A DNA stretch of 64,000 bases from Mesocentrotus franciscanus (Eukaryota > Echinodermata > Echinoidea > Camarodonta > Strongylocentrotidae). The position numbers were made by a program, and so were the translations under genes. The DNA is taken from the NCBI GenBank assembly GCA_037976565.1, contig CP137667.1:3992299-4056298 (forward strand). Direction: 5' to 3'. Of the stretch, positions 1-12,444 are shown piece after piece (the stretch's first letter is position 1; each line of letters begins with the position of its first letter). The notes beneath the pieces are model-generated. The model ran no database searches. It had not been told where the DNA came from and saw nothing but the letters and a program-made list of their open reading frames with translations.

Positions 1-232
1 CCGAATATGTGTGTTTCAAAACAGCTTTGCGTTTATCATCTCTCAGAAACGTGATTCTGGCTCTATGTCACATTCAAAACGGACTTTTTTCGGCGTTTCA
101 ATATACCCATATCTAAATACGTTTAAAAACAGGTATGTCAAGCCAACTCGGCTCGGCTCTTGTCACATCTTAGAGGGCCTTGACTGGACGATTTTTTTCG
201 TAATATGCTAATTCAGTTATCTATGATCACGT

Positions 233-996
233 TTAACCATATTCCAACTTGGCTATTTCAGACCAGGTTTTTACTGGGGTCAATTTGATCCCCCTAAGAT
301 CTCGGCCGTGTCACAGCCGATCGCCGCGAAAATTTGCATGCATGTCAAGTGAAGTGTATAGAATACTATGGTAATTTTAATTTCAACTTTTTGAAAAATT
401 CACTCATTTGCATTTTCATGGTAATTTATGCAAATGAGGTCATAAAATTCACATTTTCACCATTAATTATATATTCTTCATATTTAAGCATTCTTTTTCA
501 CTACATATATTTGTTAGACCATTTGGGATAATAATACGACAAACAAAATTGGAAGAGTCAGGTTATTTCTTATGTTATCTCTTGTTTTGATAATTTCTTA
601 TGTATGTCATTGTTTTTTTAACTTATGTATTTTATTGTTTTTGTTGTTTTATTTCATTTCTAACTACAATTCAACTATTTTGACCCCAAAACAAACACCT
701 TAACTTCAAACAAGACCAAATAACCAATGTTTTATCTCTTTGTAGGAAAAATGATATTTCCATATGTTTTGTACACAAATCACAAAAATGAGCGATTTTC
801 GGGCTGACATGCAAAGACAAAAGGTCACGTGACTTTGTAACTATACGTCCGATTTTCGAAAAAAATGTTTTAAAAGATGCGTAAGACTCGAAAGAAAAAA
901 AGTCATGAAAGGAAAACTTTATATCTGCCACGATTCCGGAGAAGTCGCTAAATTACTACAGGGGATCAAATTGACCCCCAGTGAACATAGGGTTAA
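233..996 (+). mobile_element. piggyBac-type MITE, copy 1 (divergent subfamily)
   Basis: A 764-bp non-coding element bounded by TTAA at 233-236 and 993-996, with the right end reading GGGTTAA as in piggyBac-type inverted repeats (TTAA + CCC...GGG). Just inside both ends is a palindromic block of the type GGGGTCAATTTGATCCCC. The body is shared with 36116-36881 and, inverted, with 40637-41395. The family assignment rests on TTAA and terminal CCC/GGG only. No transposase is present, so it is non-autonomous. Positions 1-232 hold nothing I recognise. Confidence 0.7.
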
Positions 997-1198
997 CAAA
1001 GATAAACTTAGTCATCAGACTAACTTCATTTGTTAAACCCGATTTTTAACAAAAGCTTAAGAGCAGCGTCGGGTTTAAAATTTCCAGACGATAGGCCAAC
1101 GGTTCTACTTGTTTCGAATCAACTCTGGAATCGAGCGAATGGACTTCTTCCAACATTATTTCACATTATAACATTCTATTATGGACTTTCCTTTCTAG

Positions 1199-1300
1199 CC
1201 TGTGATGAAGGCTTCTTATGTGGCAGTGGACTATGTGTGGATCCTAGTTATCGGTGTGACGGGTTTCCCGACTGCGATGAAGGGGAGGATGAAATAAACT
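1199..1300 (+). CDS. LDLa/CUB-domain protein, exon with LDLa repeat 1 (gene is 5' partial)
   Basis: First of four exons of an extracellular protein that continues off the left edge. It follows a pyrimidine tract and AG at 1197-1198 and ends at GT 1301. It is 102 nt and phase 1 on both sides. It encodes an LDL-receptor class A repeat beginning [13 protein letters not shown] and containing the acidic calcium cage [13 protein letters not shown]. The sixth cysteine is completed across the splice junction (T from this exon plus GC from the next). LDLa repeats are disulfide-bonded calcium-binding modules used for ligand binding on secreted or membrane proteins. The downstream exons add another LDLa, a CUB-like domain and a third LDLa with the stop codon. 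No signal peptide or transmembrane segment lies in the visible part, so secretion is inferred from domain type. The specific gene is not recognised. Confidence 0.85.
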
Positions 1301-1677
1301 GTAAGTTGTCGAATTTAGAATCAAACGTGACTTTTATTTATTGTGAAATACTTCCAAACTGTTTAAGTTTATACATTTTTTCTAAGGTTAAAACAACCTG
1401 AACAGTATGTTTCACCAGTCGAATTATCAAAATATGCTAACCATTCAACGAGGAAAACTAAGTAAAGACAAATGTTTCAAGGTCTGATCGAGACAAAAAA
1501 TACATGTAATTCTAATTCTCAATAATCCACGCAGTAGTAAATAAATCAGCATACTAATACTCCATCAAAATAATCATAAACAGGGGTAACAACAATATTT
1601 TGGGCATTTCTAATCTGGATACGTAACTCGTAATAATAAATACAAACTCCCCGATATTTTATTGTTTCCACTTACAG

Positions 1678-1818
1678 GCACATGTAACCACGTAACCGAA
1701 TACCAATGTCCGTTCACCACTTCTTGTATTCCCAAGACCGCCCTCTGCGACTTCACTCCGGATTGCCTTCATCATGAAGACGAATCGGAAGATGTCTGCC
1801 ATTTTGAATCGTTTGCTG
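1678..1818 (+). CDS. LDLa/CUB-domain protein, exon with LDLa repeat 2
   Basis: A 141-nt exon after acceptor cttacag, ending at donor GTATGT (1819). It is phase 1 in and out, so it splices cleanly to its neighbours. It encodes a second LDLa repeat with six cysteines (CNHVTEYQCPF ... SCIPKTALC ... DC ... VC) and the acidic EDESED end, followed by a short linker FESFAG. The calcium-cage region is less canonical than in repeat 1, with CDFTPDC in place of CDGxxDC. A phase 1-1 single-domain exon is the usual shape for shuffled extracellular modules. Confidence 0.85.
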
Positions 1819-2233
1819 GTATGTATTTAGCTTCTGCTCGTCAAGCCCCCGGCCCCATTTTTGTCTTTATATTATCAATGAATTAAAGCAAATCACATGT
1901 AGAAATGTAGAGATGAAAGATCCCCTCCCCAGGTCCACTAAAAATCCCCCCTCCCCCTCCCGATGAAGCAAAAGTATATTATTCTAGAACCGCGCCTGCT
2001 TCTGCTGCTACGACTACTTTCTAGAAATAAATTTTCGTTCCATTATACTTCTAATGCGATTCTTGTTTTTGTATAGGGGCTATACTGTATGCATGCTTCC
2101 CTCTAATGTATGTCACTTTATACTTCGATAAGTATAGGAATCGACAGATAATTATTTACCTTTTTAGAGTAAACTAAAGCCTTCACATCTTCCCCGTATG
2201 TTATATATTTCTTTAATTAAGTAAGTAAAGTCA

Positions 2234-2408
2234 ATGGCGGATCCAGGGAGGCACAGGGGCACGTGCCCCGGCCAAAAAAATTAGTGCTCACTACCACCAT
2301 CCCCCCCCCTACTGAGCGAATTTTCGGCCGGCGCGATTTTCAAATTTCCGGGAGCCAAAACAAAACAAATATTGTGCCCCCCTGTAAGAAATCCTGGATC
2401 CGCGCCTG
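2234..2408. mobile_element. hAT-like MITE
   Basis: A short element of about 175 bp in the intron between the LDLa-2 and CUB-like exons. Its left end carries GGCGGATCCAGG and its right end carries the complement, CCTGGATCC. The ends match the cleaner hAT-type element at 27642-27855. The inner sequence contains GGGGCACGTGCCCC. I could not settle the target duplication here. Confidence 0.55.
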
Positions 2409-2541
2409 AAAGTAAATCACTCACGGTACCGACCGTCCTAGAACGAATTCAACCAAAATTTTAAAAAACGAAAACTTTCAGTAAGCAAATTCTAATATAG
2501 TTGTTACTCATTTTAATACTTACCCTTTCTTTTTATCACAG

Positions 2542-2904
2542 AAAATGTGAATCTCACAATCGGCAACTCCCGTGTCATCAGTCTCCCTATCCCTCTACAA
2601 AAGACTGGATTCTTAGGACCAGGCGCCTTTGGTCTTTGGTTCTTCAGCTCCCCCGAAGCTCCGGCCGAATTTCTCATCAACGTCACGGTCAGAATCGCTG
2701 GCAGCGGCACTTCATTCGTCAAATTCGGGCGAGGTCTGAACGCGACGCGGGCTCCTCTGGCAGCTTTTACTCAGGCCGACGCCGTGAGCCCGGGTGATTT
2801 GAATCCATTCTACGCAAGGAATGATAATGTATGGGTTGTACTATACCAGAGCGACTATGATATCGTAGAGGGGGCTTTCAGTGTGACAGCGGTCCCTGCA
2901 ACTG
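2542..2904 (+). CDS. LDLa/CUB-domain protein, CUB-like domain exon
   Basis: A 363-nt exon (121 codons) after acceptor ttatcacag, ending at GT 2905, phase 1 in and out. It encodes one beta-rich domain with a CUB-like pattern, clearest in its last third (NVWVVLYQSDYDIVEGAFSV, which fits the N-x-V-x-V-x-F-x-SD...GF end of CUB domains). The domain has no cysteine, whereas most CUB domains have two or four, so it is either a cysteine-free variant or a CUB-like relative. Three N-glycosylation sequons (NLT, NVT, NAT) support extracellular location. CUB and LDLa modules occur together in many secreted and cell-surface proteins. Confidence 0.8.
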
Positions 2905-2959
2905 GTATGCTACTTTTATATATCAAATATCAATCAGTACCGAATTCTCTCCCCATCTC

Positions 2960-3090
2960 CTCATTGTATCTCCCCTCCCTCCCTCCCCTCTTTTCCTCCC
3001 CTCTCTCTCTCTCTCTCTCTCTCCTGTACACACACATGTGCCTGTGCACATTACCTCTCTCTCTCTCCCCCCATTTCTCTCTTTCTCTAT
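2960..3090. repeat. (CT)n microsatellite
   Basis: An imperfect pyrimidine-rich run with long CT stretches in the intron before the last exon of the LDLa gene. It produces spurious long reading frames on both strands. Confidence 0.85.
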
Positions 3091-3783
3091 CTTTCTTTGT
3101 CTCCCTCTGCAGTCACATGTGCCATTACCATTGTACCATTTCTCTCTCAAATCTCGCTTGAAACATTCGAAAATTTAATAAACTCAAACGTCATAGTGTA
3201 CAAATTACAGATATCCATGTCTCATAATAACAGCGAGCCTAATGATGGTTACGGTTTGCTAGAGAGTGTGTTGGTATTGGATTCATGAGTGATTCTTTCG
3301 TATCGCTCTTTGTTTCTCAGTTTTCTGAATGTAAAAAAAGAAACATAAGTTACAATTTGCACTGAGTGAAAAGGTAGACCTACAATAGCAACATACCATG
3401 GATGCGATCCAAATATGCACGTCAAAAACATTTACACTGGCCTAAATAAACACTGAACTGAAAGAGATGCAACTGTTCACTTTGTGGATGTAACGGTTAA
3501 ACTATCGTTGAAATATTACACATTAGCATTATATTATCACTTTAGGGTGCAAATTCAACATTCATTTTCCCTTCATTTCCTTTTTAAGTCATATCCGTCA
3601 CAGGTCTATACATAGGATATACGCCGTTTTCCTTCCGTTAAATATGTTAATATGCTCTTTAAATTGCTTATGTCATTATGTATGCACTATTTATTACTTG
3701 AGAGCTTTGTTGATAAGGGAGAAAAAAAAAGATGTGGACGAATATAAAATATTGCTTTGAAAAAAAATGAGCAGTATTAACCT

Positions 3784-4028
3784 GCTTACTTCGAATCATC
3801 GGGTGGTCGCGTGCGGTCGGGTGGTCGCGTTACACGACCTTTCGTAGATTTGCCAAATGTTTTTAAAAAAAGTGTCGGGTGAATTGGACCAGACCATTTG
3901 TTGATGACAGGGGTTTATTTCACAAACATTACCCCCGAAATTTCGTGAATAAAGTGGCATATTTTCCCCAAAAGTCGGGTAACTCGACTACCCGACCCGA
4001 CGCGATGGTCCGATGATTCGAAGTAAGC
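3784..4028. mobile_element. 245-bp MITE with perfect 19-bp ends
   Basis: The left end GCTTACTTCGAATCATCGG is exactly reverse-complemented at 4010-4028. Inside, the sequence repeats GGTCGCG and GTCGGGT motifs. It sits about 40 bp upstream of the last LDLa exon, close to the splice acceptor. The superfamily is unknown. Confidence 0.65.
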
Positions 4029-4069
4029 CGTATTATTATTTACGTTTTCCAATCTCTCATTTTTTTCAG

Positions 4070-4275
4070 ATTGTATAGATGGAGAAGTGGCTTGTCAGTT
4101 CTCACCAGAATGCATCCCTCCTGGAGGCCGTTGCGATGGCAACGAGGATTGTACTTTCACTGGGGAGGATGAGACTCTCTGTCTCTTACCACTCAACCCC
4201 GATGAGATGAATAACTATTCAGACTACTCTAGCAGCTCTAATTCGTTTAGCTCATCAGCATATTTTGGAAATTAA
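4070..4275 (+). CDS. LDLa/CUB-domain protein, last exon with LDLa repeat 3 and stop
   Basis: Starts after acceptor ttttttcag; G from the CUB-like exon plus AT completes a codon, so the frame is kept. It encodes LDLa repeat 3 (CIDGEVACQFSPECI ... RCDGNEDC ... EDETLC), then a short serine- and tyrosine-rich tail, and stops with TAA at 4273-4275. The tail has no hydrophobic segment, so the protein ends in a short hydrophilic extension. An AATAAA at about 4789-4794 could serve as the poly(A) signal. Together the four exons give about 270 codons. Confidence 0.85.
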
Positions 4276-4509
4276 CAGAACAAGTCTAATTAAGTGTACC
4301 CTTTAGAATATAAGGGTAATTATTATGCTAAAAACGAGGACGACAATGGTGATGACGACAACGACTTTGACCATGAAGATCATAATGAAAATGACAATGA
4401 TTGTAAAGATAACAGCAACAACCATAATATGTCTGTTTTGTAGTACCAATCATTTCTTTAATAGTAAGGTTTTAAAAAAATTAATAATAAATGGTTTGAT
4501 GAAAAAAAT

Positions 4510-4680
4510 GTAAATAACAAAACTACTACTACTAATAATAATAAATACAAAAAATTATAGTAATATTAACGATAATGATCATAATAATAGCAATAATAAC
4601 AATAACAATAATAATAACAATAATGTTAACAATAATGATAATAATAATGATAATGATAGCATTGATAATAATAATGTATC
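4510..4680. repeat. AAT/AAC trinucleotide-rich tract
   Basis: Low-complexity run of AAT, AAC and GAT triplets just 3' of the LDLa gene, probably within its 3' untranslated region or immediately after it. Confidence 0.7.
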
Positions 4681-4799
4681 TATCATAGGCCTATAAAAAG
4701 AGCATTTTCCATTTTCACGTTCAATTGCGCTTTACAGTGATTTACGTAATGATTACGTAATGATCCATGAGACAGAAAACTGGAAAGATAAATAAAGGT

Positions 4800-6542
4800 T
4801 CACGATCTAAGCATTGTTGAAGAAAAAGATACAGTTTTCAATTTTGATCGTAAAAGAGAAACTGCGCCTCTATGAGAACATTTGAAACTACATAACTATT
4901 CAAAATTGCAAAATGTGTTTTATATTTCAACCTCTATCATAATGATACGTAAGAATTTTTTAATATCAAACCGAAGAAAATATGCAAAAGAATACTATAA
5001 AAGTTTCAAATACTTAAACTTTAACGGATAAATTGTCTAAGACTTAATTGCAGTATCTCCCTACTTCATCTAAACAATAAAAAAACGAATTAGAAAATAA
5101 AACGAACAAACAAATAGAAATAACGTTGACATTTTTTTTGGAGGTGGGGGTGGTGCCCAATAGCCAGCCATTCAGGTAGCAACAAGGGAATTAAAAAATA
5201 CAATTATTTCACCAGTGCCCTTGTGAGATCATTAACTTTGTAATGAAACCACACGGAATAGCAAAAAATACATCTAAGATCACTAACTAAGATCAACAAA
5301 AGTACTTTATTCTTGTGGTGTATATGTACAGTTTGGTGTACACTCTTCACTGTCTAATGCTTTATTGTTATTTGTATCTTCATTCTTATTATTTCTAAAT
5401 ATCTTGGTATGTATAGCAAAAAGGAGAGGAGGAAACAAATTGAGAGTATAAATAAAAAGTGTAAAATATCTTTAAAGCTCTTTCCCTTGCCTTTGTCGTG
5501 TAAGATATCGTCGATAAAATATGATACGTATTCTACTAAGGTACGTTATGAAAGAAAAAAAACATATGAATCAGATAAGTTCTGAGCAGTCAATTTTCCA
5601 AATAAATTATATTAATAACAGTACCTTTGTGTGATCCTATTGATCCTAACACTTTTGTTGTTGTTGCAATACCCGATTAAGTTTTCTTTGGAAGTCACGT
5701 TCGGATTACTTATTGTTCGCCTATATCAAAAGATGACGCACAAGGCTATCAAATTGCCTTAGGTCGACTTTTCGAGAAAAAAAGTTGTAATCGCGTTATA
5801 CGTTAGTCAAAATACAATGAAACCAATATTCCTATCACAAAGTATCCGGTTAGTGAGGAGTCCAAGAATACTTGCAAAATATCTTCTTTGCAGCATCCAT
5901 TTTGCCATCTTGTCGCAGCGAGACTATCTGACTAAAGTGCTAAAAAACTGATTAAGATCGAAGATGATGTGACATGTACCTTAACTGATGGGCGTTATTA
6001 GGAGGGCAGTGGAAGGTGGCAGTAATTGCATCCCCCTTAATTCGTTTTATTGATACATGTACTTTGCTTTATTACAAATTGATCAACACACACAAATAAC
6101 CTAATTTGTCATTTAAAATGGGATACAAAAGCCTTCAAGATTATTCAACTACCTCATTGGCAAGATGAATCGAAACCGAGGTTAAAGGGTTGACGGAAAA
6201 TGGTATTTTTTGCGAAGCCATTGTGTTGCACAAAGCAATCTTTTCGTCAATGAGTGTCTACCGTTTTGTACAGGATTACACGTGTAGCAAATGAGTGACT
6301 CTGCACAGAGGCGAAGAAAGAAACCAACCGAAGTGTTAAAGCTTCACAACAAAATATAGTGAACTATTATACAACAAACCAACACAAGGCAAGGACTTAC
6401 CAAATTTACAACAACAAAACAACTGTTGTGGGCATCAAGAAACAAATTACATTGGATTGAACTGATTGATTTTAAGATGGAATTATCCATATCAAATAAA
6501 TGTTTTTAAAGTTAGTATGCTCCCCCATCCCCCATCCCCCAA

Positions 6543-6573
<31 letters not shown>

Positions 6574-8460
6574 TCAATGTGATAGGAAGACCCCCCCCCT
6601 GTGATTTATATAATACCCTATCATAATTTGTTATGTTGGTTATGTCAGCATTCATATAAAACACAAATCATAAACTGGCAATATTTGCGCAGCGCATATT
6701 TATAATAACCTACATATTATAAGCACCTAAATAAATATCCTATAAAAATGGGACTCTAAAAACGAAACAAGAAAACATAATCACAATTATCATGTTGTAG
6801 TCTAGCCTATGAGGGGGGAATTCGTCAGAACGCAGAACATCAATCAGGCCATACACATAAGAGTAGGGTGAGTCGTAGTTTATTATGCACACAATGGCGA
6901 CAACTAGCATGTAACAAAGATGAGAAAGTCAAGTTCGCATTGTTGCTGTAAGTCAGAGAGGTGTTATCTCAGTATTGAATATTTTGTTAACATCTCTTTG
7001 GCTCTTAAGAGGACATGACAAGGGATATACATGTCTGATGGCATTGCTATAATTATGTTCTTATCTTTTATCATATTCCTTTGAAAATTATGCCCAATTC
7101 TGTTTATTGATAAATATTATTTTTTACTGCTAAGTGCTATATGTATATATGTTATTGTTCCAAATACATTTTTTGTTTTGGTTGTTTCACCGCTCTGATC
7201 AGTCTTATGTAAAACTTTTTTTATACGAATATATTATTATTGTTATTATTATTAAAAACAGAAAAGAAAACCCCTGCAAAATATCTTAAGAAAATTACAA
7301 TTGGTCATACATATAAATCATCATCTGTAATCTCCATTATGGCCGAGCCATCTTATAATGTTTGTATCAAGTCCTCTTCTTTTAAGTTCGATATGTTCAA
7401 CTAATATCGATTTCAGATATGTAAAAATACATATCTCAATTGGTTAACAATCTATTATCCGACTCCTTCAACAACTTACACCCTAATTGATTATATAATA
7501 AGTTTACAGGTACATGTTTTAACTTGTTAAAAGCAACCATTCGAACACATGACTCTTCTATCACTATTGGTATTAACATTAATACAATAATACTTAATTC
7601 AACTGTGTAATCATTTAAAACAATCATGACAACAACTACGGTTTAGCCAGAACAATAACTGATGTAGGATGTATACAAAAAAGTGTACCCAACTTTGGCA
7701 ACTTCTAATTAACAAGTTACAACTTATGCGACCTTGAATCATATATCCTAATAAGGGGTAACTAATACCCTGTCTAATGATATCATATTCAAAATTATAC
7801 TGCCACGGACGGCTGAGCAGCAGGCTTTTCAGAAAATATTGTCAACATCCTCTTGTACCAAGTTTGGGGTGGAGCAATGAATGTGGGTCAAAAGCCATGA
7901 TGTTTGTATTTTCCCTCCCCCCCCCCAAATGCTCACTTATTTACATTAACTATTGTTAGAGTCTAGATACATTGCATCATTTGAAACACTGAAGCACTGA
8001 AGCACGAGGCAAAATCTAATTTTTGAAAAGGATTCAAGACGAAAAAAGCACATGCATAAGGCCTGACCCATATTCGTTCCATCAGCCCAAACTTGGTACA
8101 ATGCAATTTTGACGACACTTTTTAAAGACCCTGGTGCTCAGTCACCTGGGACAAAATTTTATGAAAAAGGTATTTGACAGAGAATAAGTTACTCTTCGTC
8201 ATGAAATAGATTTCAAAGTCCGATTATTTTGGTTATGACTTTTTAATAAGGAGCTACCAAAGTTGGGTATACTTGTTATACGCACTGTACTGTGAACAAC
8301 AATATCTTAATGTATTGTGTGCATGCCCAAAATAATCAAATAAATCAAAGTATTTGCAAAGTCTTTGAAGCCATTTAAGATAAAATTTCTGAAAATGTAT
8401 TCTTAAATGAATAATTGATGAAATGTTATGAAGAGCAAAAAATATCATATTTAGGATAGT
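4800..8460. other. Intergenic AT-rich DNA, no gene seen
   Basis: About 3.7 kb with no credible exon or conserved reading frame. It contains a (TC)n microsatellite at about 6541-6567 and scattered A/T-rich stretches. I see no recognisable element ends here. Confidence 0.5.
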
Positions 8461-8468
8461 GACGTAAT

Positions 8469-8725
8469 GATATTATCAATATTCTGAAAATCTTTCTTGT
8501 ATAAACTGCGACAACTAATGCATTATTCTCACAATTCAATAACAAAACAACAATGTGCATCTACTATAAAAAATGAAGTAATATGAAGAAACACCATATG
8601 AAGGATAACGATATTATCAATATTCTGAATATCTTTCTTGTATAACTGCGACTACTATAATATAGAAAATAATAATGACTACTACTCTCCACAATTCAAT
8701 AACAAAACAACAATTTCCATCTACA
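8469..8725. repeat. Tandem duplication, two diverged copies about 141 bp apart
   Basis: The segment starting GATATTATCAATATTCTGA at 8469 recurs at 8610. Both copies continue through CTTTCTTGTATAA and AACAAAACAACAAT to about 8566 and 8725. The copies differ by small insertions. It is non-coding. Confidence 0.7.
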
Positions 8726-8739
8726 GGTACTACAAAGAA

Positions 8740-9840
8740 TAAACAATGAATAAAAAATGGATATAAATATTAATTCAACTCTTAGTACTGTAATAACTGA
8801 TACTTCTATTGGTAAGCAACCATACAAAACAATAATAATCTAAACATTACTAGCTACTCAAAACATTTGCTGACATATACACACAAGTATTAATATGACT
8901 ATCGTCTTTTATCAACACATCCCTGGAATAAAATATTTACATAAAAACGGAAAATCATACCTGGGTTATCTCGGCTGCGATCCAGCTCAACAACTCCGTA
9001 AATGCTAGGAGTCACTCAACACAGGTCTCTTACTGCAGACCCCCTTAAATTTAAGACATACCTATCAATTATCTAGTATGTTCATTTTGCTAATACCACC
9101 TGCAATAATCTATTCCCTTCTAAACCAAACCACAATACATCTCTATTGGTGATATTATTATTTGACATAGCTGTAAATATCAATAAAACATCATTTGCAA
9201 TACTAATGAACTGATTCTCACCAAGTCAGGTTTGACACCTACAATAGTCATCATCCACTAAGTAAACAAACTATGAAACAAATTCATGCTGAGTAACTTT
9301 CAACAATGTGCTTCACTATGTGCCCTGTAACTAAATCCCTCAGCCACATTCCATACTCAAATATTAAAATCCCTTAAATAACATGACAGATACCGCTCAA
9401 ATTATGACATAATTCCTTTAAATAATCTACAGCTATATTACATCTCATTATGCAATATCAAAGTGTCTATTCAAAGAGTAAAACTGTATATACACGTGAG
9501 CGAACTCACACTCATGGAGCAAAATCCTTTGCGTGCAGCAAGTTTGCGCTGCATGAACGATGCATTGTCAATGTTAGCCATTCATAGTACGGCAAACTCC
9601 TGATCTTCATAACTTTTGTATATTACACTTATGGTTCTAGTAACTTTACAATTTCAAAAATGATAGTAACTAAAATATGATTATAAATTCACATACCTCG
9701 AAAATATAGTAAATTCACAGCAATTCTTATCTACGCTCGGGACGGGACTTTCTGCGTTAATAGACACATACATTTAAGTTGCATTACATTAATGTAATTT
9801 TGTTTTACCGCACTGGTTCCCCCTAGTTCTGTTAATCCCT
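8740..9840. other. AT-rich flank downstream of the GTPase gene
   Basis: No coding exon identified. Two minus-strand donor-like sites (about 8960 and 9696) adjoin less AT-rich segments that could be untranslated exons, but every frame is stopped and nothing confirms them. Confidence 0.35.
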
Positions 9841-9843
9841 TCT

Positions 9844-10112
9844 TTACATTATCTCGCAACCCCACATCTCAGGTGTTTCATGTTCTTTTCTCCATCGGAA
9901 GGTGATGTTGTCATCAGCTCGTTTGATGCAGGCCTCTAGTATCTTCAGCAGAGCAATGTGTTTCTTAGAATCCATCTCGTGGTTTTCATCTGTGTAGTTC
10001 TCAATGAAGAACACACTGCCCTTCTCCATACCGGCACTGGTGATGTTTCCAAGGATCTCTTCGCGCTTAGCGATACTGTCGGCAAATGTCACGACCATGA
10101 TAGGATATCCAC
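9844..10112 (-). CDS. P-loop GTPase, terminal coding exon
   Basis: Last coding exon of a minus-strand GTPase gene (other exons at 15007, 15778, 16463, 17087 and possibly 20901). It starts after acceptor CAG (10113-10115), keeps phase (G from the previous exon plus GT), and stops with TAA at 9844-9846. It begins GGYPIMVVTFADSI, where VVTFAD occupies the place of the nucleotide-specificity (G4, N/TKxD-like) motif after a beta strand. It then runs through helix-forming sequence with FFIENYTDENHEMDS and a C-terminal helix LLKILEACIKRADDNITF. The overall pattern resembles interferon-induced IFI44-type GTPases, where a similar ENY motif and a final ADD helix follow the G domain. That family link is inference. 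A diverged duplicate of this exon lies at 50887-51260. Confidence 0.75.
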
Positions 10113-10249
10113 CTGCATAATGATAAAGATGATGATGATGATGAAAATATAACAAAATATATATTTATATTAGAAATAATGAAACAAGCACTGATAATAA
10201 ATGGAAGAAAAAATAATAATGATAAAAATAATTTCAATAATAGCGGTAG

Positions 10250-11598
10250 AAATATTTTATTTATTGAAATATATTTAATCAGGATAACAAGAACCAGATA
10301 TACATTGGAGATACAAAATCTGTTTTGCATCCTGGTCATGAACAGAATGAAAATGTAATACACGGAAATATAAATATTGAAAATCATCAAAGTTCACAAG
10401 CAAAGGTAAAAACAGTATAAAACTAATATTTAAGAATAATACGCATTTGAAGTAGTAAAAAGCCACACAAAAAATGACAATGTATTAATTCAAATTAACA
10501 GCGGAAAAACATCAAATCACTTAAAAGGCATTAAAATATCACCAACAAGATTAGCAGAGGAGAAAAAATATAAGGAAATTGGTAGAAAGTAGGGAAGGAA
10601 AGAGAGAAAGAGAGAAAGAGAGGGAGAGAGGGAGAGGGAGAGGGAGAGAGAGATATATAAGCCATGTCAAGAGCAGTATATGAATAGGCATTGTATCACA
10701 CAGGTTTAAACATATTTGTCCTTGTACATACGTTTAAAGACATCGATAAATTTAGAATTTTGAAGAGCAGATTCCACATTTTACTACCAGCGTATCTAAA
10801 ACAATTTTTAAAGCATTCAAGAGTAGTCTTGGATAAAACAACATTCAACGTATTGGCAAGTCTAGTGTTAAAACTATGTCTGTCAAAAACCATTTCCACT
10901 TCAATGCAAAATCGTACCGAGGCTTTTCCATGAATACAGTTGTACATAATACATACAAAATATAGTCACGTCTAGTGTCAATGGATTGCCATTTCAATGA
11001 ATTCATTATATTCAAGCTATTAACATCATAATCGAAATTCCCTACAACAATACGTGCAGCTCTTTTAGTCGTAAAAGAATAATTCTGTTTTGTAAAGAAC
11101 AGTTCCCCCAAACGGAACAAGAATAATCAAAGATTGGCTGTATGGTACATTTGTATATTTTATTCAAAATAGAAGAGCTTAAAAACTCACCGAGCTTTCT
11201 CAAAGTAAAAATCGTATAACTTAACGATTTGCTAAGAGATTTAATGTGGAAATCCCAAAATAATCTATATCATCAATTTCAATCCCTAAATATCTGATAC
11301 TTCTTACTTGTTCTTTTATTTCATTATTAATATGCATATTCAAACTAAAATTATTGTTACCTCGTGTGTTACTACTCAACAGCATAACATTACTCTTATT
11401 AGTTTTAATACGTAATTTATTTTTACAATACCATTCATTTATAGCATATTAATCTGCTTGGAGCTTAGATGTAATGATGTTAATATCCATATCAGAAACA
11501 TATATGACAACATCATCAGCGTATATATTACATATACTTAACCGTAAACAATCAGTTATATCATTTATAAAAACAAGAAAGAGAGAGAGAGGGGCCTA
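10250..11598 (-). mobile_element. LINE fragment (CR1/Jockey-like reverse transcriptase 3' half)
   Basis: Decayed non-LTR retrotransposon on the minus strand inside the last GTPase intron. The reverse-transcriptase catalytic box NIYADDVVIYVSD reads at about 11480-11525. It is followed by the usual C-terminal pieces (IQPIFDYSCSVWG near 11130, KRAARIVVGNFDYD near 11040, LKWQSIDTRRDYI). Stops and frameshifts break the frame. The ends are placed by comparison with the duplicated intron at 51290-51420, which lacks it. A GA-rich run at 10600-10650 lies inside. Confidence 0.75.
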
Positions 11599-12081
11599 AA
11601 ATATACATAATGATAACAATGAAAATTGTTTTATCATTAATATGATTAATCATTGATATGTATTATTGAATTTATTGCTTTCGTTGCTAAAATCAGTCTT
11701 CTTAGTATTACCAGGGTTTGAAACAATCGTGATTTACAAAAAAAAACAACCAAAAATACACGTTTTTTATTTTTAAATCGCAATTTAAATAAAAAGGTCA
11801 TCGAGTTGCAAGACAGGCGATAGCAACTTTAATTTAAAAGATCTTACAGGCTGTTCAACATTGCCTTTATGTGTTCTAATTATAGAAAGAATAAGAAGAA
11901 TACCAATAATAACGTTATGGATTAATATAGTGCTTCATACAACGCCAATTGGATTTAGCTTTGCCCGCACGCAATGTAGGCAAATTCCCCATTCCTCCAT
12001 TCCATAAACTGCACCCATATGACATAATTTGTTGTTGAGTTTAACAAATTGGGTATAATTCCACAATGTATAGGCCTACAC

Positions 12082-12444
12082 TAGTCTTGTCCAGACGGAT
12101 GCAAGTTACCCTAGGTTAAAGGTCGTGTTAAGAGCTAGTCGGGGTAAATATGGCGGGGTATATGGCGGGCCAAGCATGCCACTATCCGTACAACTATACA
12201 ACTATACGACTATACGTCCATCCAGCCGGCCAATCAGAACGCAGGAAACTGTACATCTATACAACTATACCAGTGGCGGATTCAGGGGCACAGGGGGCAC
12301 GTGCCCCCTCCGGTAAAAAAAGGGGGAAGGCGGAAGGGGAAATGAAAAAGGGAGAAAAGGAAAAAAGGAGGGGAATATTTACCCCGACTAGCTCTTAACA
12401 CGACCTTTACCCTAGGGTAACTTGCCTCCGTCTGGACAAGACTA
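12082..12444. mobile_element. 363-bp fold-back element with 69-bp arms
   Basis: The left arm 12082-12150 begins TAGTCTTGTCCAGACGG, and its reverse complement fills 12376-12444 with only about two mismatches. The interior holds a fragment of a hAT-like end (GGCGGATTCAGG followed by GGGGGCACGTGCCCCC). The duplicated intron near 52010 lacks the whole unit, so it is an insertion that postdates the duplication. Confidence 0.75.

Noticed and set aside
11..211. 66-codon plus-strand frame at the left edge as an upstream exon of the LDLa gene
   Set aside because: No LDLa or CUB cysteine pattern and no convincing phase 1 donor near its end.
8961..9045. Possible minus-strand exon with donor GTATGA
   Set aside because: Every frame has stops in the supported interval, no matching acceptor or partner exon was found, and an untranslated exon cannot be shown from sequence alone.
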